64,000 nt of DNA, from contig NC_079887.1 of NCBI RefSeq assembly GCF_029227915.1, forward strand, positions 20,583,650-20,647,649, in the 5' to 3' direction. The translations under genes were made by a program, and so were the position numbers. Below the pieces are notes generated by a model. It ran no database searches. It saw nothing but the letters and a program-made list of their open reading frames with translations, and was not told where the DNA came from. Of this stretch, positions 51,540 through 62,369 are shown piece by piece. Each line of letters begins with the position of its first letter. Positions within the stretch are counted from its first letter, which is position 1. Source of the DNA: Hydractinia symbiolongicarpus (Eukaryota; Cnidaria; Hydrozoa; Anthoathecata; Hydractiniidae).

Positions 51540-54500
51540 AACAAAAGAAAACGTTAAAAAAGAAAAAGGGAATTTTAACTGTATTTGGATCAATTAAAAT
51601 TATTCAGTTCAGTGAAAAAGATCGCGCTGTTCCAAATGGAATTCTGTGTATGTATTACCTATATGGTGCGCCAAGATCTGAAAAAAAGACAGTTCAAAAA
51701 AATATTAGAGTTTGGGAATAAGTTGGTCGTGCAAAATAACTTTTTTTTTTAATTTCCGAAGTATTAGAGGGGTGGGCTTATCTCGAGGCAAATAATAAGT
51801 TAGTAAAAAGGGTTGACTTGCGGCTGGGTTTGACGGTATTTGTGGAATGGGATCTTCGTACACGTGACAAATGTTTGAAAAAAAGGTTTTAAATAATTAA
51901 AAAAATTTAGAGAGTGTGGCAATTAAAAAAATTATACTGCAATAATTTAATTGTTCGTTATGTTACTTCTTCCCTTTGTTCTTTTCTTGTAGAAGAATAA
52001 ACACGCAGCCTTTCCTGCAAGCGAGATAATGTTAGATATCTTTAAAAATACATACATATAATATATAGTATATATATATATGGGCGGTCAGCAGATGGCT
52101 CCAAATGGGCTGACAACACTAAATTTAAAGTGATCTCATAAATTTAATTGACACTTTAATGAGTTAGGTGGACTAACATTGATTTGACAGAACATGATTC
52201 AAAATGTTATATTCACTTTGAATTTTTCTCAAAAATATATGACGAACAAGACATTTTCTAATCTTTATCTTTAAAAGTATGCTGACATCAGCTAAACATT
52301 TTTTTGACAGTCACGACTTCAGATGATTTTAAAGTGTAATGCGTAACCTATTACAAGGTAACTTAATAAGTGACAGGTCATTCCTGCCCCAACCTTCCCC
52401 CTCTCCCGGCCTTCTACTCGCCCCTTATACCCTGGCATGAATAGTTAAACAATTCGTAGGAGGCTGCTCATATAATTAGCTGTTTTGTTATTTACAAAAT
52501 ACTTTTAAGAAAATGAAAAAGGTATTTCAATACAAAAAATAATAGAGTAAATAAAAAAAGTAAATAAAAATTAGTTCAAATTATAAGTAAATATAAATAA
52601 TAAATAGTATAAAAATATAGAATTTGTAATGACAGTAACGTCCATGTATTGTTTATTGAAAAAATAAATGCAAACAAACAAACTATCACATATGTGTTCT
52701 TTCTTTGCTTTTAAAACGGTTTGTAAGTTGTAGCTGACACACTTAATTTTTCTCGTCAAAAATTTCTTTTCCAAAAGTAGGACATAAAACATCGTTGTGT
52801 AACAACTCCATGACGTCATATCAACACAGACAGCATACATACATACCTAATTTCGTCTCCGTCACTAATTAATTTATTTACAACATTGTATTTATAGCTT
52901 TTGATTCAGAACACCTGGAACGGAGAAAACTTGGTGAGTTACTCACATTTTTTGTTAGAATGTGTGCAAATCTTGGTTATTTCTTATGATTATATCGATC
53001 ATTCAATGTGACATCGGGGTTTAACCTCGTGACTAAATATGGCAGCGTTTTATTTCATTGTTTGTTGATTTCCGTCTGCAGCCGTCTTAACTTCGAAAGC
53101 AGGCAACACACAGGCATTGTGGCCATAAAACAGATAAATCCCTAGTCCAGATACAACATTGACTTTAGAAAAAATGAAACCCTGCGATTCAGTTTTACCC
53201 AGAATATCAACGCTGCACGCTGTGGCCAAAAAAGCCTTACTGGAACTATGAAAATAATGATCAAAAAATCTGAAAATTTTTTAGTTTTATTAGTAAAAAA
53301 ACAAAAACATTCCCATAAAATTGACCTCCACTTAAATTAACCTTTAATCTCTTTTCCAGCAATCTCTTCGCCTTTTTGGCATTGAGGCTTGCGAGGGAGA
53401 AATCCGTCAAGAAAGCACTGGGAGCTTTGACATTAGGCAACGAACCCTGGGGACGAGAATACTTTCCCATTGTTTTCTCGCCATCTAGATATGAATAAAC
53501 AGGCGCTGGGAGAGAGATCGATCTACCTTTAAATTGTTACATTATAAAAGTGTTAGCAATCAGATGGTAAGCTATTGCAATCGATCAAGTTAAGACCCAC
53601 AAAAAGAAAACAACGATGGAATGCAATGTCTTGTTGTGTTTTTTTTTTCAAATTTATTTTCTCAGGATATCTTCGCGTTGATTAAAACTAATTACTCGAT
53701 TTTCACTGAGCAACAACTTACCACACTTTTTGTTTTTATTATCCTCTTTGAAGTTACCACAACCTACAGACCGATTAAATATTTTCAATTAATCTGCTTG
53801 CTTAACAATTTCACTAACACACGCTACGTGTTCAATTCCAATGTTGCAGGTCCTGGGTTCGAGGTTGACTACGTGTTCAATCACAATGTTGCTAACTTGT
53901 TATGCTGAGCGATTTCCATTGCACAATCCGGAAACTATTTGTACATAAAAAACTGCCACCGCACAGCAGTACCTAAAATGTTGCGATTAGTATCTTTTTA
54001 TGATGTGTCAATAGGCAAGAGGAAAGTGTGTCTCGGACTCGAGGAAATCTAGAGTGTTGGACTTTATTTTAAGCAATGACTTTCGTTATTCACAGCCATC
54101 TACCATGGTTTGTTTTTTAGTAAATTTGGAATCACTTTCGCCATTTTTACCTTGATGTAAATTTTTGACACTATCATAGCTTATAAAGAAACCATAGAAT
54201 AAAACTATATCGAAGCAATGATTTGTTACCTTAATGCAAAAAGAAAGTTATGATCACCTTTGCCTTGACGTATGACAGAAAGTACACTTGACCCAGTCCT
54301 CCGGATCAGTTACTATTCTGCATTAGTTATGAACAATTAATTACATTTCACAAGTTTACTAGAAAGCAGGGTGAGGGAGCGAAAGTTGTGCAGCTGAACA
54401 GGAAGGTTGTTAAAATAACACAAAATGTCAAGTCAGGAAGGTTTATGTCAATATTTGCCAGTTTTATGTACGTGACTTGTTTGTATAACTGAGTCATTTG

Positions 54501-55735
54501 ATTGCTATCCACGCAGAAATATTATAAATTGTTATGGTTTTCTATGACGGAAGAAAGATTTTACGTTCGTGACTTATATCGAAACTAGGATAAAAGAAAA
54601 ACTCCATTCTCCTCAGGGAAATTGAGTAATGAATTTCGTACGTAAGTGTTGGAAAGTTTAAAATTGATCTGTGACTGTAACTAAATTTTGTTAAGAGTTT
54701 GTTAACACAAGATCTCTACTTGATATCATGCTGAAACATTTATCCGGTTCCAGAGGAAATATTTCCCATATGAAAAACCCCTTAGTTCAGCATCATGAGC
54801 GGGAAGTCTAAAATATGAAAAACGTTCAGTGTCGTCTTGCAAAGGACAGAAAGAAAAAACAACAATTTCTTATTTTGCATGTATATGGATAAATAATGTT
54901 ACTAAATGACAATACCTCTATCTTCGATTCTTTGGTAGTAAATAAAAATCCGTCACACAAGTTCTTAAATTTTCTTCTTTATAGCTCTTTAAATTTCTGA
55001 TAATTTTATACGAATATAAACAAACGAACTAAATTAAGTATCAGTCTCAATTTCTCGACTCTAAATAATCTAAATTCAAATTCTCAAACACTTCATCCCT
55101 TCTCTTAAAAACGCAACCTTCTTCTCGTGACTCTCCTATAAAACTCTCAAAAAACTCCGTTTTGCAAAAATATAAGTTCCACAATAAAATATAACAAAGG
55201 TCTATTATACTCGCAAAAAACAATAAATATCATGTTAAGTATATCGCCCATATGACGCGCTACTGATTACGCAGTTCAGCATGATTTCTAACATATTCCC
55301 CCATTTGGCGATCGGTCGCTTAATTCAAATCTTCTCTCAGTCTATACAAGTATCGTCTTCTGAACTCCGTATTCACTGCTTCTGCTCGTCTTTGTGTTCT
55401 TGATCGTATAGATTTATCCTTTCCAAACGTACGTTGTCACAGGTATTCAATATTTCATGGTCGTATTACCATTAATCTTTGTTTTATATTGATTCGTGTT
55501 TGAATAACTTTCAACATCAGTTTCGTTATTATTTGATTCGTAGTTGAACAGTTCCTTGGTGTTGAGATATCACTGTTGGTGCTTATATTCGTCTTGCAAA
55601 TTTAGTGATTTACGTTTTCCTCCCCACCTCGGAAACCCTCAGGGACTTCGCTATTTCTAGGAACCTCGCACGTTTCTTCTTCATCCAGTGTTTCATTTGA
55701 GTCGTCATTTCTCTTCTTAGTTCGAATAGGGCAGT

Positions 55736-56720
55736 TTGTGGAGAGGTCTTGGAATAAACGTTACCCTTTCATCTGAGGTCAAGGCATATGTACAGAGGCT
55801 CCTCTTATCACTCCATCCTTTCTATAAATCAGTTCCTTTATTTTTCCCACCCGCCATCTGTTTCTCTTTACACTATCCTCGTGGATTAGTACTACATCGT
55901 TTTCACAAATCTTCATGTCTTTCTGCTTTGTCTTCAACCTCTGATGCTCTCTAAGATCAACCAAACACTCCCTTTCCCATCTCTTTCAGAAGAAATGAAC
56001 GATGTTTTACATCAACTTAGCTCTTTTCGTAGTATCTACATCTGCAAAAGGATTCATTTTTACTCCTTCTGGAAACATTTCTCCCAAGCAGGGTGTCCTT
56101 GGTAAATTAAATCTCCACGCGATGCCATTCTGTGAATTGTAATTCTTTAATGCCCTTCCTTTGAACACCTTTCCATTATCCGATATCATTAGTGATGGTG
56201 TTCCTCTTCTAGCAATGAATTGTCTTTGAAATCTTACGTATGTTGGTGTAGAGATATCAGGTGTCAGTCCAGATGGATCATCCTAGACGTTGTACAAGTG
56301 AATAAGGCAACGTACTCTTTACACATGTTGTTCGTCATAATATTCAAGAAACCACAGAAATCAATTCCAGCAGTTTTGAAGGCATTACCCTCCCCCACCC
56401 CCTTTAACTCTGTAATGTGGTAGATGAGATGATACCGGTGATGGATACGACAATCCCTCCAATTTCTTACAAACATCTTCCAACAATGCTTTCACCGCTT
56501 GACGTCCTTTTACTATCCAAAACACTAACAGGTGTGCATCTTCAATAATATGTCTCATGACGTAATTCTTTGGTGGAGTTAGAATCGGAAATCTTGTGGT
56601 ATACGGCACTCTTGCTCTACCAATTCTTCCTCTGCATCCTAAAAAACCTGTCTCATCTAAAAACAAGGCTAGTGATTCTGCTCTTTTCTCATATCCTAGA
56701 TCGTTGTTCATCTTAACTTG
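55736..56720 (-). pseudogene. Decayed BEL/Pao integrase and C-terminal domain
   Basis: Minus-strand pieces in family order: an integrase N-terminal region (about 56500-56711), a core with AGIDFCGFL and YVALFTCTTSRMIHLD (56264-56370), a second core motif MISDNGKVFKG (about 56155-56189), and a DUF5641-like piece ENDVVLIHEDSVKRNRWRVG (about 55830-55910). Frameshifts and stops separate them. No LTR was recognised. It is a different and older insertion than the intact copies. Confidence 0.7.
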
Positions 56721-59288
56721 GATGCTCTTAATTTCCAGTTTTCAGCGCGTGTCATTTCTGCAGCATTAAGAATTTACGTTAGGAAAATTTTCAACTTGCT
56801 AACAATTTTCCTATAAAATATGCTGTGGTTCTTGCGATAACATGGTGCACACAGGGGTTATACGGGTATAAGAAGTTCAGATAACAACATAAGGTAGGCA
56901 GGTTGATCAAATATTTACAATCATTCTCTATATAGCTGTTTGTGCGACTTTTGTGTGTCCTGTGCGGTGCACTTTGATCCGTTTCCGTCTTTTTCTGTCG
57001 TACCAATTGTTGTGCCTTTTTTCTCCGTCAGTGAGAACAATAGCAAACATAACTTAACCGTTTTTTTTAACAACTCTTTTTTGTCTTCAACTTTTCTTAT
57101 TCGCTTCTGAACAGATAACGTGAAATTGATAATTACATATTGTTTATTTATTTATTGATAAGTTGCGTGTGAAACATACATGACGTACCAACAGAAAATT
57201 TGAATGAACACGAACAGTAAAATATTTATAGTCTGAAATTGCGAATTAATATTTTATTTTTTTCAATTCTTCAAAATTTTTAACTCCTGGCGAAGTATTA
57301 ACCACAAACTGGTCTCGTATAACTAAAACTAACATAACCAACTTTACGAAAATTCAATTATAGAAAATTTAGGGTAAGGCGCACTATAGCTTCGGCTAGT
57401 CTCGGCACTCTGTATTAGAAGAGTCAAGCAAAGAGAAACTGAACCAAAATTTCCAATATATAGCTGTGTGTAACAATTTGTTGTTGAATAAGCTGTTTCA
57501 CGTTTGTCGCACTGTCCATCAGGGTATTTGGTTTTACACAATAAATTTTTATGGTTTCTTAAGACACATTCACTAGAAAACGGTTGCTTTTGAGAAACCT
57601 AAGAAAAACTAAAAAAAAAGAAATTGGTTTAGGAACTGTCGCACTGAAAAGTGGTGAGTTGATGAGATTGGCTGTTGGTCCAATTTATGGAAAAAGAATT
57701 TTAGACATTCTTGAACGAAATTAAGCAAACTTTGTAATGAATTAAGACCTTATAGCTCCTAATCTGCTAACTTAAAATTACAGGAAATTTGTGTAAAATA
57801 AATGGTTCCTGCAGTATTGAATTATTTTAAGGGTACTGGGTCAATGACGATGACAGATAATACGTTTGGAATTCATCAAAGCACTTTAAAATCTTGGTCC
57901 ATTGTGTAAAGCGCCGCCATTTTGTTTCCACCTGTTTAGTTTTTTTTTTCTTGTAAAAACTCTGTGCAAAGCTAAAAAGTTTGATATCAATCTTATCGCT
58001 TAAGACACAACTTTAAGGTTAAGACAAAATATTCGAATTTTGTGATTCACACTAGCGCAAGCCTTAAAACTGTCTTCTCTTCTCTTACATGTAATTGTTT
58101 TGCGCATGACTTAAATATAACGTCTGCGTTTTTTGAGGGGTTTGACATATGAAAACCGCTTATGTATATAATCATTATAATTTTGCACAATATTACAATA
58201 TAAAAAAAATTAAATATAAATTATCAGAAAATACAATTACGTAATCAATCAGTAAGATGAAGAAAAAGACTCGACTCAAGACTATAAATACAAAAGTTCT
58301 TCAACTAAAACACTAAGTTATAGGTTAATGTAAACCAATTTTCACATTTTTTATTAAAAGCACGAAGAGGGAGTTTAAAGTATCAGTTACTCCTCCCAGG
58401 AGCGAATTTTTTTTAAATTTGTTAGCTATTGGTCTTTTCCACTAATCTTCATATTAATTTTTTTTTATCGTTTTTATATACGAATACGGATGTATGCGAC
58501 GTGAATTGTGTGTTACGAAGATATCAAAAATATATCTAAAAAATTTAAAAAGAGAAGAAAATAAATTACAGTTGGTTGTTACTATATATCTACTTATTCA
58601 CCAGGCCCTTCGTCGTAATGCAAAGCACATGGCGAGTTTTGGTTTACTGTATATGGTATATGTGCAATGCAACAAAGGAGAGCACTCTCCGTCAAGGTTG
58701 TTAGACTAACAATTCCTGCTCATTGTGATATTACTGCTTTATTGCTTCGCTTTACCATATATCATTTGTAAAGTTTAACAACAGATATTTTAATAGCTGG
58801 AATTGCTAGTTGAACTATCTTGCAGTCTCTTTATAAAATATTTTAGTAAATATGTTACAGCACGAACAAACATGTTTGATTTTCGTTCTAGACATTATGA
58901 GGGAGCGCTTGCTTTGAAATGCTTATGCGTTTAGAAGCATATGCAAGAAAAGGTTAAAACAAATCTACACATGTGGAAGAGCGTGAAATGGTACATTAAA
59001 ATTAACTATAAACAGTATTAATTTAACTCTCCTAAGTAGGAAAAAAAAAACGTTACCTCGTCCAAATTTAACCAATTTTTTAAAAATGTAAGAAACAATT
59101 ATCAATAGCATAAAAATTGTTTATCGATCTATCTGTGTACCATAAATATACACAAAGACAGCCGTGCTGTGTAACAGATACACGAGATTGCGCAGTCGTG
59201 AGCAATTTTAGCTCTCTGTGGTAGAAATCTATCAGAAAAATTCATGTGTGAATAATGTCTTGTGTAAACGTAACACGAATATTGTATT
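56721..59288. other. Intergenic; no gene seen
   Basis: AT-rich stretch between the decayed element and the stop codon of the tail-encoding gene. Frames at 56791-57006 and 57344-57541 show no family features. The 3' UTR of the minus-strand gene should occupy its right end. Confidence 0.45.
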
Positions 59289-59435
59289 TTACACTAAATA
59301 ACCAACGTAATTTTCTTCAGCATCATCGATGTATTCATTGTCACTACGGTAAGGTTTGGAGCTTGCCACGGAGGAGGGTGCTGGTGATAACCTTCCACTT
59401 GTTGGTGATGTCGCGGCAGATGCTTCCTGATATGG
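59289..59435 (-). CDS. Tail gene last exon; ends in GYLV
   Basis: Forty-eight codons and TAA, phase 0. Ser/Pro/Ala-rich, then NEYIDDAEENYVGYLV. The last three residues YLV fit a class II (hydrophobic-x-hydrophobic) PDZ ligand. Acceptor TTTTTAG at 59436. Confidence 0.72.
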   Translation of the reverse strand, partial: PYQEASAATSPTSGRLSPAPSSVASSKPYRSDNEYIDDAEENYVGYLV

Positions 59436-62034
59436 CTAAAAAAGCAAAATCAACAAAATGATGATAAAGTACGGTGTTTTTAGGTTGTACGAGTAACAGA
59501 CAAGGCAGTACAAAAGACGCCCACCCTAAATGGTGGAACTTTTTCCAACGTTGGGTCCGTGATAGGTGTTTATGTGAGTTTGAACACGAATACGGCAGTT
59601 TATCCCTTCTGAGATAATTGAATAATCTGGTAGAACGCAAAAGCAAACACAATAGCGAAACAATGTTATGTCCTCGAAGCAAGTAAGAAATTAAAGTACC
59701 TGCGGGGAAGGTTTTTTAAACCTGTTTGCACGGTCACCGAATGCACCAGGCACTCTATTGTTGATCCCTCCTTCGTCAGACGGAGGACTGCGTAAGGCGT
59801 CTCTCATAAAATGCGGCGGCTCAGGAAGATCGTCATCTATGACGTAATTATACCAAGAAAGAATTAAAAAAACCGTGCTTTAGTTCAACAAACAGTCACC
59901 AGTAAAAACCTTCATTTTTAGAAACAACTCTAAAATTATATTTTAGATTATGGACGAGTGGCACAAGAGAACGTACGAACAAATGTTAGTTGTATGGCGG
60001 TAGTGTACTACTACAGACAAAACATGCAAGAACACAAACATAAAGTCGCTGTCGATAGAACGCCCGCGTGTGGAAAATTAAGCTTTGGGCGAGTGTTGTA
60101 AAAATGGAACTTACGGGCAAGTGATAATCAAGAAATCGAGTTGTATTAAAATAATACAAAACTAGCAGAGAGCTCGGGAATAGGGCATGGGGAGTGGGCA
60201 GTGGTTTATTTAAGGAGGGTGGAGGTATGATGTTACCTGAAGATAAACGCCCTCGGCTATTTCTTTGATTTCTTCGATTGTCATCTTTAGGCTTCTGGAG
60301 TAGAGGGTCCTCGTCTGCATAATAACGTAGAAAATTGTTTTAGTTTTCCGTTAGTTATACTGGCGTTTTGGCGAAATGATTTCCGTTCACGTTTTAGACA
60401 AGTTTATTCCATTGTCAGACCTGTACATAGCATTTTGTCCAGGTATTGATGTAAAAATTTGCAGAGTGATAATAATAGACGAGTGCAATCTTGTTACTAC
60501 TTTATTATTACTAATTCTGAATATTTATACAGGATAGTCACTTTAGTGTTTAAAACTCTGTTATTAAGTTTGGGTCCTGTGTGCTAATGTAAAAAATTAT
60601 AAAATGACGTAACAAATGTACAATAGACAAATGCTACGTACAGGGCTGTTTATGTGTTGTCTTCTTGCACGTATTAACAGATACACAAACGAATATACGA
60701 GACACAAGATGCATGCTTAGTGCGTACTATACGTCATGTCTGTCACGTGCAAGTAAAAACGTTCCGTCATTAACATTTAGGCTGGCTGCAAAATTGATGT
60801 TGGCTGAATTTCAGAGTTCAAATTTGAGTTTTAACATAACACTGCTTAAGCGGCTTGAAGTCAAATACAACCCAGAATAAAAACAGAATCTTTTGCATTC
60901 AAATTTTAACTAATCAATCTTTAATTCTACTCATATAGGAAGCCTTAAATAACCAGGCATACAAGTAAAAGCCAGTCTTTTGTTGTGCAACAGATTATAA
61001 TAGTATAATTAGGGCGGGAAAATTATCGTTGGTTGTTCTTGCTGGTGATATGATGTATCGAACGATACACATACTCGCACCACAAGCATAATTCAAAATC
61101 ATAGCGTATCATATCTGAGCAGCTGACAAGATACTTACCGTTTCTTTCCGGATAATCGTCGAGAGCGTCCACGGAGTAACGATTTTCATTTCGCCGCGAA
61201 ATCTCCGTTGCGCGTGTGCCATTTAGTGATGTCATTGATTTCGAATGCGGGGGTTCTACGAGAGCAAACAAAGCAGAAACTGAAAAAGATATCTTGCTAT
61301 CTACAGAATACCTTTTTTCTTGCATTTTTTCTTAATGAAGTTAAAGCGAAGTTAGATTCGTTTTTACCTTGTTTTTTCGGTATTCTACCAAACGATGTGT
61401 AACTAGGCATCGGATTATCGGGCCGAAATGTGCTGTGTTGATTAGGATGGTCGGTGAAATCGTGATTTGGGGGCTTTGTGTAATGCACTGCAAAAAAAAC
61501 ACACAATAATGCACTGCGAAAAAAAATACAACTTTGCATGAATAAACGTCGACAGCATGAAAAATATGGGTAGCAGTGTTATTACAAATTCCTTCTTGTT
61601 TCTAAATCATTTTTTATCTTGCTTACATTTTTTTTGCATAATTCAAAAACGGAAAGATAGTTTGAATTCAGCTTTCAATGAAAGAAAAATACGAGTGAGA
61701 TTTTTTTCACTACTGGGAAGGGTCGAGAGTGGAGAGGGAGGATCGAAATTACTAGTGACAAGGGAAAAGATATGCCAAAAAACTCAAGTAGTAAAATTGA
61801 ATAGAAATAAATAAAAAAAATGTCTTATAATTCTCAGATTAGTATGATTAGGGAAAAAAATGCTGAAAACATTAGCTACTCTATGTCTGTAGAAAAACGC
61901 CCTGTTCACACTTACTATCATTATAGTCTGGCGGGGGAGAGGTTTTTTCATCGTCATCAATAACAGAAGTGTCCATGGCAAACGGATCTTCATCGTTCAA
62001 ATAACTGGAACGAACCACATCTGAACTGTATTGA
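59289..62034 (-). CDS. C-terminal tail of an unidentified, probably membrane-bound protein; six 3' exons, 5' end outside window
   Basis: Exons 62034-61916, 61487-61368, 61255-61139, 60314-60237, 59836-59700 and 59435-59289 join in phase to 239 codons plus a stop. All introns are GT-AG. The translation is acidic and Pro/Ser/Asp-rich with no folded domain: YSSDVVRSSYLNDEDPFAMD, then TSPPPDYND (a PPxY-like site), RYSVDALDDYPERN, EDPLLQKPK and DLPEPPHFMRDALRSPPSDE. It ends NEYIDDAEENYVGYLV. A long disordered tail with several Tyr motifs and a hydrophobic C-terminus suits the cytoplasmic part of an adhesion molecule or receptor that binds a PDZ protein. No transmembrane segment is visible, because upstream exons are missing. 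A cytosolic scaffold is the alternative. I cannot name the family. Confidence 0.7.
59700..59836 (-). CDS. Tail gene, second-last exon
   Basis: Encodes DDLPEPPHFMRDALRSPPSD and on to RFKKPSPQ. Acceptor CATAG (59837), donor GTACTT (59699). Phase 1 in, phase 0 out. Confidence 0.72.
60237..60314 (-). CDS. Tail gene, third-last exon
   Basis: Encodes DEDPLLQKPKDDNRRNQRNS then RGRLSS. The acidic dileucine-like EDPLLQ could be a sorting motif. Phase 1 at both ends; acceptor ATGCAG, donor GTAACA. Confidence 0.7.
61139..61255 (-). CDS. Tail gene, fourth-last exon
   Basis: Encodes EPPHSKSMTSLNGTRATEIS then RRNENRYSVDALDDYPERN. Phase 1 at both ends; acceptor TCGTAG, donor GTAAGT. Confidence 0.72.
61368..61487 (-). 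CDS. Tail gene, fifth-last exon
   Basis: Encodes MHYTKPPNHDFTDHPNQHST then FRPDNPMPSYTSFGRIPKKQ. Acceptor TTTTGCAG, donor GTAAAA. Phase 1 at both ends. Confidence 0.72.
61916..62034 (-). CDS. Tail gene, sixth-last exon (first in window)
   Basis: Encodes QYSSDVVRSSYLNDEDPFAM then DTSVIDDDEKTSPPPDYND. Only one of the three frames is open. The exon needs two bases from an upstream exon that is not in the window. Acceptor TTTCAG at 62035, donor GTAAGT at 61915. Confidence 0.72.
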
Positions 62035-62235
62035 CTGAAAAATCAAAAATAGACAATTCAACTCCTCCTCCCAGTAAACTGGCTTTCCCTCATCCCAAAC
62101 CCAAACTATTTTCCTGTAACCCACAGTCTAACCTCAAGCAAATTTTTTCCCTGGCAATTGACGGCTCCTGTCAAGCCAATGACCGAATATTTTGACTCAC
62201 TGATTTAAGAAACCTTGCTGTACCAAACCAGAAAA

Positions 62236-62301
62236 CATGCCACATTACCGAAATTAAAGGATGACTTTTAAGTTATGCTTTAATTTCGGTAATGTGGCAT
62301 G
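62236..62301. repeat. Perfect 24-bp inverted repeat with 18-nt loop
   Basis: The arms at 62236-62259 and 62278-62301 are exact reverse complements (CATGCCACATTACCG... and ...CGGTAATGTGGCATG). The product is a strong hairpin. It lies between the first visible exon of the tail gene and the 41-bp minisatellite. Confidence 0.9.
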
Positions 62302-62369
62302 AAATTGTTTACAGTACATCCCTGCTCTAAGCCAGATTCAAAACTGTCATCCCGACAAGTCAAAAATTA

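Larger units (their letters stand above)
46445..55735. other. Gene-poor intergenic region
   Basis: About 9 kb without a confident gene. A plus-strand segment at about 47793-47890 (acceptor-like TTCAG, then STKKNNTEDDIDRPNSSPIF and a stop) reads like an exon remnant but has no partners. Small repeats are listed separately. The promoter of the AUTS2-like gene must lie at the left end, but I see no clear core element. Confidence 0.45.

Noticed and set aside
52898-52933. Possible plus-strand 36-nt exon (FDSEHLERRKL) between AG and GTGAGT
   Set aside because: Too short and without partner exons nearby; chance splice-like ends are common in AT-rich DNA.
53261-53470. Minus-strand frame starting MGKYSRPQGSLPNVKAP
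   Set aside because: It overlaps a dispersed CCCCAGG-type repeat; the same kind of frame is expected at each copy of the repeat, so it is not a gene.
53855-53870. GGGTTCGAGGTTG, resembling a tRNA B box, between two TACGTGTTCAAT repeats
   Set aside because: The T-arm does not pair and no A box is present.
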